This document shows positions 33,196 through 39,882 of a stretch of 64,000 bases of DNA, piece by piece. The DNA comes from Agrobacterium tumefaciens str. B6 (GTDB lineage: Bacteria; Pseudomonadota; Alphaproteobacteria; Rhizobiales; Rhizobiaceae), in assembly GCF_001541315.1 (NCBI RefSeq), contig NZ_LMVK01000004.1, positions 1 to 64,000 of the forward strand, read 5' to 3'. Numbering within the stretch: the stretch's first letter is position 1; each line of letters begins with the position of its first letter. Both the position numbers and the translations under genes were made by a program. The notes below the pieces were generated by a model. The model saw only the letters and a list, made by a program, of their open reading frames with translations. It was not told the DNA's origin and did not search any database.

Positions 33196-33667
33196 CTTCC
33201 TTGGTCGCTTCCTGAACTGCTTCGTTCCATCGAGCCACCGCAGCGCGCGTCCAGCCCCTTGGCGCCTGATTGTATGACCGTCCGAGAGAGTCCGTACCAT
33301 TGAAGCCGTACTCCAGCCTGCGGGCATAAACCATCGTGTAGGCTGAGACGATGCGATCACCAGCAACAGCGCCGGCAATGGCGACCTTCATGTATGCGTC
33401 GGTATAAGGCCCCATGCCGTCTTCATCGGTCTTGTCTGCCTTCGGCGGATCCTGATTGACCAGAACCACCAGAGAGGCGCGCAAGAAGCCATCCCTGACC
33501 GGGACACTCTCCTGCATGTAGCTGATGACCTTTTGCGTGGAGAGACGGAAGACGGCATTCAGCCGCTTTTCTGTCTGCTGCACCCATGCATCAACCTGCG
33601 CACCGAAGCGGGCTTGGCCGAATGATGCCCTGCCTGATCGAGTGGTGACCGTTACGCCGCGTGCCAT
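33173..33667 (-). CDS. HK97 gp10-like head-tail joining protein (164 aa)
   Basis: The protein has a helix near its N-terminus (VDAWVQQTEKRLNAVF) with STQKVISYMQESVPV, then a beta half ending in RRLEYGFNGTD. This is the pattern of HK97 gp10 neck proteins (RxxYxxxVExG). It is coupled to the head morphogenesis gene by TGATG; that is why ATG 33667 is preferred over the longer frame to 33727. Confidence 0.68.
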   Translation of the reverse strand: MARGVTVTTRSGRASFGQARFGAQVDAWVQQTEKRLNAVFRLSTQKVISYMQESVPVRDGFLRASLVVLVNQDPPKADKTDEDGMGPYTDAYMKVAIAGAVAGDRIVSAYTMVYARRLEYGFNGTDSLGRSYNQAPRGWTRAAVARWNEAVQEATKEAIARSGR

Positions 33668-34698
33668 CAGTCCAGATCCGCCAGGAAGTCGATTGCAAAT
33701 TCCATCCAGCACCGGCAGCAGGCGCATTCCTCTACTCCGCCTTCCGGGTCACCGGGATGAGCCATGAAGCGGCCCCGCGCCGTCTGGAACTTGTCATAGA
33801 AGGCAACGCGCGTCTTGTTCAACAGTCGGTGCGTGAAGCGTGTCCGCTCATCCATGAAGGCATGCCAGATCTTCACCACCACAGACGCCGATACCCGTCC
33901 TTCTGCAATCGCTTGGCTCATCGAGGACATCTGCCCCTTGTTGAAGGCGGTCATTGTCTCGGTGCGGGCGATTGTCTCACCGCGCAGCAGAAGCAACCGG
34001 TCGGCATAGCGTCCAGTCATCCGGTCGACCGTTGCCTGATCCAGCTTCTTGCCGGTCTTGATGGCGTCTAGAATGGTCCGGTCGAAGCGCTTGTCACGGC
34101 GCTCCATGGTCAGAACCTTCTTAAGTTCGTCCTTATCGCCCGAGAGAAGCCGCTGGCGCATGTTCTCGACATATCCGGCCTGAGGCCCAGACAGGCCAAT
34201 AATCCCGCCCTCACGGCGTCCTGTGACCTTGCTGAGCCTGCCAACGATATTCAGCGCCGTCTGCCGGGGCGCCCTGCCCTGCGAAATCCCATCTGCGAGA
34301 GCGTCACGAATAGCCTGGCGCTGGTCTTCGGTGATCCGCGTGACGAGCGTCGAGCTATACTGCCGCAGCTCTTGCTCTGCCGTGGGGTGGCGGATGTCGA
34401 AGCGAAACGTCGTGGTAGCTGCCTCAGGAGCTTTCGGCACCTTCTTGGCGGCTTGGTTGCCGCCGCTCTCAAAAACCTCTTCCGTGGCCTTCTGTAGCGG
34501 TCTGTAGGCGGCGGGGTCGATGTTCAAGGCCCTCATGGCCCCGTCGATGTCCTGCTGCTCCAATCGCTCGACAATACGATTCAGTTCAATGTTCGATTTC
34601 AGGCTGTCGATGCTGTCGAAGAAGGCCTTCTGAACCGTCGGCTCAAGATCATCCAGCAGCTTTCGGATTTGCTGCTTGGCCGTTGGTTTGCGTGCCAT
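33667..34698 (-). CDS. Phage head morphogenesis protein (SPP1 gp7-like)
   Basis: This 343-residue protein has a helical N-terminal half. The C-terminal part has the Mu F / SPP1 gp7 pattern: LRGETIARTETMTAFNKG, WHAFMDERTRFTHRLLN, RGRFMAHPGDPEGG and a final CACCRCW Cys cluster. Such proteins enter the procapsid beside the portal in few copies. Its place after the connectors, far from the portal, is unusual; it normally follows the portal directly. Confidence 0.8.
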   Translation of the reverse strand: MARKPTAKQQIRKLLDDLEPTVQKAFFDSIDSLKSNIELNRIVERLEQQDIDGAMRALNIDPAAYRPLQKATEEVFESGGNQAAKKVPKAPEAATTTFRFDIRHPTAEQELRQYSSTLVTRITEDQRQAIRDALADGISQGRAPRQTALNIVGRLSKVTGRREGGIIGLSGPQAGYVENMRQRLLSGDKDELKKVLTMERRDKRFDRTILDAIKTGKKLDQATVDRMTGRYADRLLLLRGETIARTETMTAFNKGQMSSMSQAIAEGRVSASVVVKIWHAFMDERTRFTHRLLNKTRVAFYDKFQTARGRFMAHPGDPEGGVEECACCRCWMEFAIDFLADLD

Positions 34699-34701
34699 CA
34701 A

Positions 34702-34824
34702 TCACCCGATTATCCAGCCACCAGCGGCCCAACCCAGCCTTGCGGCGCATGCAATGAGGAAGCCGATGATCACGCCGCGCACGAGAATGCGGGCTGCGAT
34801 CGATGGCGACACGTTGTCGTTCAA
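34702..34824 (-). CDS. Very small membrane protein, TTG start (40 aa)
   Basis: The translation reads MNDNVSPSIAARILVRGV, then IIGFLIACAARLGWAAGG and ends WIIG. It forms a single hydrophobic helix. AAGGA stands eight bases before TTG 34824, and the stop codon adjoins the head morphogenesis start. It is too short to identify by family. The gap between its neighbours has no other frame. Confidence 0.5.
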   Translation of the reverse strand: MNDNVSPSIAARILVRGVIIGFLIACAARLGWAAGGWIIG

Positions 34825-34827
34825 TGG

Positions 34828-35091
34828 TTATTCCTTGAGGGCCGCGTCGATCATGTCGCGGAAGGTGTTGCTCGGCATGCCAGTCGTCTCCAGACCGGCT
34901 TCATGCATGGCTCGGGTGGGTTCCCGCATCGCGTTGATAGCCGCGCGAGCCTCAGGCAGGAACTCATGCCAAGCGAACTCCTGGGGCTCGGTTTCCTTGC
35001 TGTAGTTTGAGGATGAGAATGGCCTGTCCGGGTCAAGCCCGGAGGCGACACAGATTGCCCTAGCCACTCGTTCAATCATCGTTTCAGCCAT
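34828..35091 (-). CDS. Conserved small phage protein (87 aa)
   Basis: The sequence MIERVARAICVASGLDPD followed by WHEFLPEARAAINAMREPT is a pattern shared by many small proteins in Rhizobiales phages. It is soluble and helical, and its function is not known. It lies in a short accessory stretch between the connector genes and the head morphogenesis gene. Confidence 0.65.
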   Translation of the reverse strand: MAETMIERVARAICVASGLDPDRPFSSSNYSKETEPQEFAWHEFLPEARAAINAMREPTRAMHEAGLETTGMPSNTFRDMIDAALKE

Positions 35092-35108
35092 TTCACCCTG
35101 CCTCTATC

Positions 35109-35166
35109 GCCTGCCCTGAACCTCGTAATAAACCACAATACCAGCCGGTGACAGCAGCTTGGTTCA
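35109..35166 (-). repeat. Degenerate copy of the 3' end of the gene at 35374-35730
   Basis: In the minus strand these bases encode KLLSPAGIVVYYEVQGRR and a stop, almost the same as PLSPAGIVVFWEVQGRR at the end of the connector gene. There is no gene body in front of it. The small gene 35171-35371 lies exactly between the two copies. Confidence 0.7.
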
Positions 35167-35170
35167 ATGG

Positions 35171-35371
35171 TTATTGCTCTGTCGCTGAAACGGTGATCTT
35201 GACTGAACTGGTGGTCGAAAGGCTTCCCACCATCTTGAACTCCGACACCTCAAGCTCAACACTGAGATTGTCGGAAGCTATCACCTTAAGGTGAGGCATT
35301 AGAGTAGTCGCAACATCGACAGCCAGAACCTTCAAGCTATTTGTGTCTTCGTATTCACGTTCTTGATGCAT
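35171..35371 (-). CDS. Small hypothetical protein in a duplicated 3' end (66 aa)
   Basis: This acidic protein has alternating strands (LKVIASDNLSVELEVSEF, VKITVSATEQ) and no motif. AAGGAAGG stands upstream of ATG 35371, within the end of the connector gene. It sits between two copies of that gene's 3' end, which suggests it was inserted by recombination. Confidence 0.5.
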   Translation of the reverse strand: MHQEREYEDTNSLKVLAVDVATTLMPHLKVIASDNLSVELEVSEFKMVGSLSTTSSVKITVSATEQ

Positions 35372-35373
35372 GC

Positions 35374-35730
35374 TTATCGCCTTCCTTGAACTTCCCAGAA
35401 AACCACGATACCGGCCGGTGAAAGCGGTTTCAGGCGCTCAATGGCATATGCTTTGCCGTCGGCAATTACCCTGTCGCTCTTTTCGAGCGCGATCTGCAGG
35501 CCCTGAGTGCTCACGTAAATCTTCTTGTCGGTGGACAGAACCAGAGTTCCATCGATGTCCCGGTCGTCATATTCCAGCGTTACCAGCGTGCACGGATAGT
35601 CCGTCTCGGTGATCTCTGGGTCGTAATCGGGGCCGGATGTCACCGCGCGGCGGATGGCGCCGGTCGTGCCGAACTTGGCGATCAATCTCTCGGCAGTCTG
35701 GCGGGCGCGGGCATAGTCGAAGGTTGCCAT
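35374..35730 (-). CDS. Head-tail connector / completion protein (118 aa)
   Basis: The N-terminal helix (DYARARQTAERLIAKFGTTG) leads to a beta barrel with GTLVLSTDKKIYVS and ends SPAGIVVFWEVQGRR. The size, the position after the adaptor gene and this layout fit HK97 gp9/lambda FII-type head completion proteins in Rhizobiales phages. Confidence 0.65.
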   Translation of the reverse strand: MATFDYARARQTAERLIAKFGTTGAIRRAVTSGPDYDPEITETDYPCTLVTLEYDDRDIDGTLVLSTDKKIYVSTQGLQIALEKSDRVIADGKAYAIERLKPLSPAGIVVFWEVQGRR

Positions 35731-36225
35731 TCAGACCACCAAGATTGCCGGGAGCACGGGACACATGAACAGCCAAAGCATGCCCTCAATAGCGGTGACC
35801 ACCGGCGTGGCCATGGCAACGATGTCCGCGATATCGGTTGACGACGATGTGGCATACTCCACTTCGAGACTGCCGACCTTCTCACGCTTCACCGTAGATG
35901 ACCCTGTCACTACCGGAGACAAACTGCCGGGATTGGTCAATTCGAGATATGCAGCCTCGTAGGAAGCGTTCTCTATAGCCACAGGAACGACGTCAGAGGG
36001 GATGGGCTCGCCGTAGTAGGTAGACGCCCCTGTACGCGGCCAAGCGCGCTCCTGAGCATATCCGCCAGTGCGTGAACCACTGAACCGAGGTTCGTAGCGA
36101 TCAATAAACAGGGAACCCCGCTGACGGGCGGCTGTTTTCTGCGGCTCAGTCGTTCCTTCCGGAAAGACATAACCTGCTGCTTCAGTGTAAGCCGTGAACG
36201 CCTCGTTGGTGCCGTATCCAGCCAT
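35731..36225 (-). CDS. Head-tail adaptor-like protein (DnaT-like/connector family, 164 aa)
   Basis: The protein begins TNEAFTAYTEAAGYVFPEG and contains RQRGSLFIDRYEPRFSGSR, PRTGAS and IPSDVVPVAIENASYEAAYLEL. This is the pattern of phage adaptor proteins that some databases name DnaT-like after a remote match. It probably forms the first ring below the portal. It directly adjoins the next gene. Confidence 0.65.
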   Translation of the reverse strand: MAGYGTNEAFTAYTEAAGYVFPEGTTEPQKTAARQRGSLFIDRYEPRFSGSRTGGYAQERAWPRTGASTYYGEPIPSDVVPVAIENASYEAAYLELTNPGSLSPVVTGSSTVKREKVGSLEVEYATSSSTDIADIVAMATPVVTAIEGMLWLFMCPVLPAILVV

Positions 36226-36485
36226 CAGACCAGAACCTCAAGGTTCGTCGCGGTGGTGCCGGTGGCGTGGACGCGGGTTACAGCCACAAGGATGGTTTCT
36301 CCGGCGTCGATGTAGGTGTTGCGCACCACGCCAGCATTGTTGCTGAACCGGAGCGTTCCGGCGGCACCATCAGGGCGGCAACGGATCGCACGGCCTGGTT
36401 CGGCAAGATCGGTGCTGTCGTTCGGCGTGACCGGAACAAGATCGGAGGCGACGTTCAAGCCTCGATTGAAGGGATTCGTTGCCAT
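36225..36485 (-). CDS. Small beta-rich structural protein, spike-like (86 aa)
   Basis: The central GRAIRCRPDGAAGTLRFSNN and TYIDAGETILVAVTRVHATG recall a family of small phage proteins with a beta-barrel pattern found between capsid and connector genes. It may decorate the head or plug the connector. It overlaps its downstream neighbour by one base. Confidence 0.55.
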   Translation of the reverse strand: MATNPFNRGLNVASDLVPVTPNDSTDLAEPGRAIRCRPDGAAGTLRFSNNAGVVRNTYIDAGETILVAVTRVHATGTTATNLEVLV

Positions 36486-36503
36486 GTCGATCTCCGTTAG
36501 GGC

Positions 36504-36818
36504 TTATTCCGCCAGATTGGCGTCAATCTTTTCCTGAAGCTCTCCGGCAGACCAGCCATGGTAGGCGCGCTTGCCGTATAGATCCTGATACTCAGACCGA
36601 AGCGTCGATAGCTTGTCGTCTTCAGTTTCCTTGGCGCGCTCCGTCTCCTTCGCCTTGCCGCCTTCGGTCACTTCGACATAGGGCGATTGGCGCATGACTT
36701 CAGCATCGAACGCGCCGAGTTCAGCAATGACCTCACCATAGGAAGGCAGGATAACCGGGCCGTGCAGCGTGGGCACGTCCAGCGGGAAGCCGGACAGGTT
36801 CTTGAGTGTGTAGGGCAT
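36504..36818 (-). CDS. Hypothetical head-region protein (104 aa)
   Basis: A beta-rich first half (LKNLSGFPLDVPTLHGPVIL) is followed by a charged linker (KAKETERAKETEDDK) and a C-terminal helix-extended-loop-helix-like motif with LYGKRAYHGWSAGELQEKI. Similar tails occur in small head proteins and in Rho N-terminal domains. The function is not known. Confidence 0.55.
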   Translation of the reverse strand: MPYTLKNLSGFPLDVPTLHGPVILPSYGEVIAELGAFDAEVMRQSPYVEVTEGGKAKETERAKETEDDKLSTLRSEYQDLYGKRAYHGWSAGELQEKIDANLAE

Positions 36819-36882
36819 AGCTGACCTCAGAGTGTTGGATATGCCCGCCCAGCATAACCGGGCGGGCGTGGCTCATGCGCTA

Positions 36883-37869
36883 TCACGGCGCCGGGAGAAT
36901 GCCATCGAGATAGTAGAACGTCGCCGTGGTCATCAACTCGATGCCGCCGGTACGGAAGATGCCGGGGATCTGGAAGTTGAGCGGGCCGTCCGGATAGACC
37001 GGCAGGAACTGGTGAGGCATCGGAAGGTTGAGCTTCACATAGTTCTCGTCGTTCTTGTAGGCCACCATACGACCGCCGCCGACTACCGTCTGCGTGGACG
37101 CGGTGCGGAGGAACGGAACGGCGCGGATCGTGAGCGGACGGCCGGTTGCCAGCGTGTAAACGTTGGTGCGCAGCAGCCATGTCAGGATCGTGTCGTTGCC
37201 GAGCGCATTGAACGGCGTAGACGCGATGAGGTTGTAAGCCTCGACCGGCAGCAGGATCGTGTCGGCATATTCCAGAGCATTCGTCGCCGTATTGGTGCCG
37301 GTGAGTGCCTGGTTGATGTCGCGCAGGATCTGAGCTGCTGTCTTGGTCACCGTGCCGTCGTTGGCAATCCAATGGCGGGCAGAGCCGGTGCCATCGGCAG
37401 TAGCTGCAACGGGAGTGACGCCTGACTGGTTGATGAGGCCGTTCTTGCCCTTTTCAGCGGAGCCCTGAATGGTCAGGTCCCACATGAACTTCGTGTAGGC
37501 CAAGCGAGCAGCACGGGCGCGGCGGTTGGTGAGGGTGCCGCCGACCACATTGAGGGCGGTATTCACCTCCTCGATGTTGTACTGGTAGCCGATCGCCGCC
37601 AGATGGAACGTGCTGAGCTGCATGTCCTGATTGACATCAGCCAGCGGGATATCCTTGGCGTAGCCGGACTGCCAGTTTGCCTTGCCGGAAAGATCCGACA
37701 GATAGGTGAGAATACCCGGAGACCACGCGGGGCCGGAGGTATCCACGAAAACAAGCCGGCCGAAGTCCCAATCGGGATAACGCGCTTCGTAAACCGTGCT
37801 GTTGATTTTGTACGCCTGCCCCTGCACGAACGACAGGGCCTGAGCGTCGATAACGATACGTTGGTTCAT
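36883..37869 (-). CDS. Major capsid protein (DUF2184 family)
   Basis: This 328-residue protein is the expected size and in the expected place, after protease/scaffold and cement genes. Family features include ARYPDWDFGRLVFVDTSG, a central helix (NRRARAARLAYTKFMWDL) with DLTIQGSAEKGKNGLIN, LLPVEAYNLIASTPF and the end GIFRTGGIELMTTATFYYLDG. It should adopt the HK97 fold, like other DUF2184 capsid proteins. ATG 37869 was chosen; the frame beyond it overlaps the cement gene. Confidence 0.85.
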   Translation of the reverse strand: MNQRIVIDAQALSFVQGQAYKINSTVYEARYPDWDFGRLVFVDTSGPAWSPGILTYLSDLSGKANWQSGYAKDIPLADVNQDMQLSTFHLAAIGYQYNIEEVNTALNVVGGTLTNRRARAARLAYTKFMWDLTIQGSAEKGKNGLINQSGVTPVAATADGTGSARHWIANDGTVTKTAAQILRDINQALTGTNTATNALEYADTILLPVEAYNLIASTPFNALGNDTILTWLLRTNVYTLATGRPLTIRAVPFLRTASTQTVVGGGRMVAYKNDENYVKLNLPMPHQFLPVYPDGPLNFQIPGIFRTGGIELMTTATFYYLDGILPAP

Positions 37870-37874
37870 AGCGA

Positions 37875-38351
37875 TCAACCCGAGACAGAGAGAGAGGGAA
37901 CCGGACGACGGTAGCGAACGAGGCCGATTGCTCCGCTGGAGCCTGCGACTTCGAACTCTGCGCCGGGGATGGATACGACCGTTGCGGACTGTGCCGCGCC
38001 GGTCCAGGTCTTGTTGGCGGTGTTCCACCGCGCCGGCGAACGAGCCGTGACGTTGGCACCGAGAAGAACGCCGATCACACCACTTTCGCAGATGCCGACG
38101 TTGTCGTACTGCGCATAGCTGTCACCGGTGTGCGGCAGAACCTGCGAGGCCTCAGTGATGCCGAGAACCGTGCGGCCCGTGGTGGCATCAAGCTCGATGC
38201 AGGTGTGCTCACCAGTTCCGGGCATGACCGGGACACCAAACCCAAGGGTGCCAGAGCCTTCCTTGGTGCGGGTGATGGTGTTCCACTCTTCCATGTTGGC
38301 ACGACGGCCAAGTGCATAGGCGTCAATGGACTGCTTGAAAGTGATAGGCAT
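37875..38351 (-). CDS. Structural cement protein (Gp24/DUF2190-like)
   Basis: This 158-residue protein lies directly before the major capsid gene. It has PVMPGTGEHTCIELDATTG, VLGITEASQVL and repeated beta strands, like head decoration or cement proteins that stabilise capsids. It ends five bases before the capsid start codon, so both are made from the same transcript in matched amounts. Confidence 0.72.
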   Translation of the reverse strand: MPITFKQSIDAYALGRRANMEEWNTITRTKEGSGTLGFGVPVMPGTGEHTCIELDATTGRTVLGITEASQVLPHTGDSYAQYDNVGICESGVIGVLLGANVTARSPARWNTANKTWTGAAQSATVVSIPGAEFEVAGSSGAIGLVRYRRPVPSLSVSG

Positions 38352-38354
38352 GGA

Positions 38355-38915
38355 TCAGGCCTCCTTCTGGTGGCGCCAGGCGTTGAGATCGGACACGCCG
38401 TCGGACCACGCCTTGTTTTCGCGACCGGCATCATTGAGGTTCGACTTCAGGCCGTCAGAGACGACACGAGCGAATGGATCGGCGCCAGCTTCCTTCTTGG
38501 CGTCTTCAGCCAAGATGTCGAAACGGGCATCGATATAGGCGTCGGCCTTGCCGGCAATCGCAGCATCGCCCAGCTTGGCGGCGACAACAGCTTTACGAAT
38601 GGCAGCGTCAGAAAGGCCGGTGGTCTTGACGTCTTTGGCAATGACCGAGGCCACAGCAATGAGGTCAGCACGGTCCTGCACGCGCTTGTCGAGATCGGCG
38701 TCGGAGAGAACCTTCGCCTTCATGGCGTCGAGTTCGGCGTCCTTCTTCGCCAGTTCAGCATCCTTTGCCGCAAGAGCTGCGGTGTGGGCTGCCTCGGCCT
38801 TCTCAGCCTTCGCATTGGCATCAGCGAGCCGCGTCTGCAGCGTGCCGATAACCACGGCACCCTGATCGGTTACTTCAACCGGGATGCCATCGACGGTAAC
38901 CGTCTTCAGGGTCAT
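38355..38915 (-). CDS. Nested scaffold protein by internal start (186 aa)
   Basis: GAAGGAAACGATC stands right before an in-frame ATG at 38915 inside the DUF2213 gene. The product would begin MTLKTVTVDGIPVEV and consist of the coiled coil and helical tail, without the protease. This copies the lambda C/Nu3 arrangement. The internal site is stronger than most in this operon. Confidence 0.6.
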   Translation of the reverse strand: MTLKTVTVDGIPVEVTDQGAVVIGTLQTRLADANAKAEKAEAAHTAALAAKDAELAKKDAELDAMKAKVLSDADLDKRVQDRADLIAVASVIAKDVKTTGLSDAAIRKAVVAAKLGDAAIAGKADAYIDARFDILAEDAKKEAGADPFARVVSDGLKSNLNDAGRENKAWSDGVSDLNAWRHQKEA

Positions 38916-39497
38916 GATCGTTTCCTTCTTTGGATTGTGATCAGGGATGAAAGGGGCAGCGCCCCATGACGCACCGTCACCGATGCGAGCTTGAGAACCA
39001 GCCCTGGCCCGTGTCACCACGGCGAGATGGTTGATCTTGATGTTGGTCTGGGTGGCGTCGAACTGCTGCCCGTCTGGCGTTACGCCGTCGCCCCAGACCA
39101 GTTCGCAGGTGTAGCCGGCGGAAAGCTCCCGCTTGCCTTCCTCAACCTCTGCGATGGCCTTGGCGTCCTTCAGGATCAGCGGCAGGTGAACCCACTCGCC
39201 GTCCTTCTTGGCAGCCGTGCTGACTTCACCAATGGCGAGGTCTTTCCAGTTTTCAGCCGTCACCGCCTCGTCAGGGTGGTTCATCGTCACCGGTGCGTGG
39301 GTGAAGCTCTGCAGGCTGGTGTCGGCAAAGACCTGTTCGGCTGGGCGATAGACCCGCACAATCGGCATCTCTGGCTTGCCAACCTCATCGCCCGAATACA
39401 GCTGGATGCCGGTGCGAACCGACTTGGCTTCGGCAATGAGATATCCGTCGGCAGTCCGACGCGTGCCGGACACCGTTACAGCGTCGGTGAATTGCAT
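38355..39497 (-). CDS. DUF2213 prohead protease-scaffold fusion
   Basis: This 380-residue protein has an N-terminal DUF2213 protease domain (about 1-180: YRPAEQVFADTSLQSFTHAP, VTMNHP, GKRELSAGYTCELVWGDG, NHLAVVTRARAG). A scaffold follows, with a long coiled coil near 225-265 (AKAEKAEAAHTAALAAKDAE onward) and a helical tail. Protease and scaffold in one chain are usual for this head type. An internal start makes the scaffold alone (38355-38915). Confidence 0.82.
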   Translation of the reverse strand: MQFTDAVTVSGTRRTADGYLIAEAKSVRTGIQLYSGDEVGKPEMPIVRVYRPAEQVFADTSLQSFTHAPVTMNHPDEAVTAENWKDLAIGEVSTAAKKDGEWVHLPLILKDAKAIAEVEEGKRELSAGYTCELVWGDGVTPDGQQFDATQTNIKINHLAVVTRARAGSQARIGDGASWGAAPFIPDHNPKKETIMTLKTVTVDGIPVEVTDQGAVVIGTLQTRLADANAKAEKAEAAHTAALAAKDAELAKKDAELDAMKAKVLSDADLDKRVQDRADLIAVASVIAKDVKTTGLSDAAIRKAVVAAKLGDAAIAGKADAYIDARFDILAEDAKKEAGADPFARVVSDGLKSNLNDAGRENKAWSDGVSDLNAWRHQKEA

Positions 39498-39571
39498 GTT
39501 GATTGTCCTTTAGTCGGACTCGACTCTGGGTTGATTTAGAGTTTTCTTGTTGTGCCAACAGGGAGAATGAA

Positions 39572-39844
39572 ATGGCAAACTACATAATTTCGTATGACCT
39601 AAACGGTCAAAGGCCTACGCACGCTGAGATGGACAAGCACATCGAGAAACTCGGAACTTGCGCCTATCGCATACTCGAAACGGTTTGGTATGTGAACTCT
39701 ACCAAAACGCGTCAAGATATGGCGACCTACGTGAGTGCAATACTGAGCAATAACGATTCTTATATCGTGGTTGATGCCACGGATATGTCGTTTAGAAAGC
39801 TACTTGTGTCAGACCAAAAGCTCATTGATTGCTGGGCTAAGTGA
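39572..39844 (+). CDS. Cas2/SinR-like ferredoxin-fold protein, opposite strand (90 aa)
   Basis: The start MANYIISYDLNGQRPTHAEM, a helix, ETVWYVNSTKT and SYIVVDATDM give the beta-alpha-beta-beta-alpha-beta pattern of Cas2-like and VapD-like proteins, including those annotated SinR family. The Asp after the first strand (SYD) is where Cas2-type nucleases bind metal. GGGAG stands eight bases before ATG 39572, and a hairpin terminator follows. It is isolated from any CRISPR and lies between two late genes, so it looks like lysogeny cargo. Confidence 0.72.
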   Translation: MANYIISYDLNGQRPTHAEMDKHIEKLGTCAYRILETVWYVNSTKTRQDMATYVSAILSNNDSYIVVDATDMSFRKLLVSDQKLIDCWAK

Positions 39845-39853
39845 CAATTCCAA

Positions 39854-39882
39854 AGGGGCAGTTTCAGTCTGCCCCTCATTCA
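39854..39882. terminator. Hairpin terminator between Cas2-like and portal genes
   Basis: AGGGGCAG and CTGCCCCT form a perfect 8-bp stem with a 7-base loop, ten bases after the Cas2-like stop. The T-rich CATTCATCTTTT follows. It would protect late-strand genes from converging transcription. Confidence 0.7.

Noticed and set aside
38130..38969. 279-residue plus-strand open frame
   Set aside because: It is antisense to the cement and protease-scaffold genes, which are in a conserved head-gene order.
39572..39844. CRISPR-Cas adaptation gene
   Set aside because: The Cas2-like protein has no cas1, effector or repeat array near it. No CRISPR array was seen anywhere in the window.
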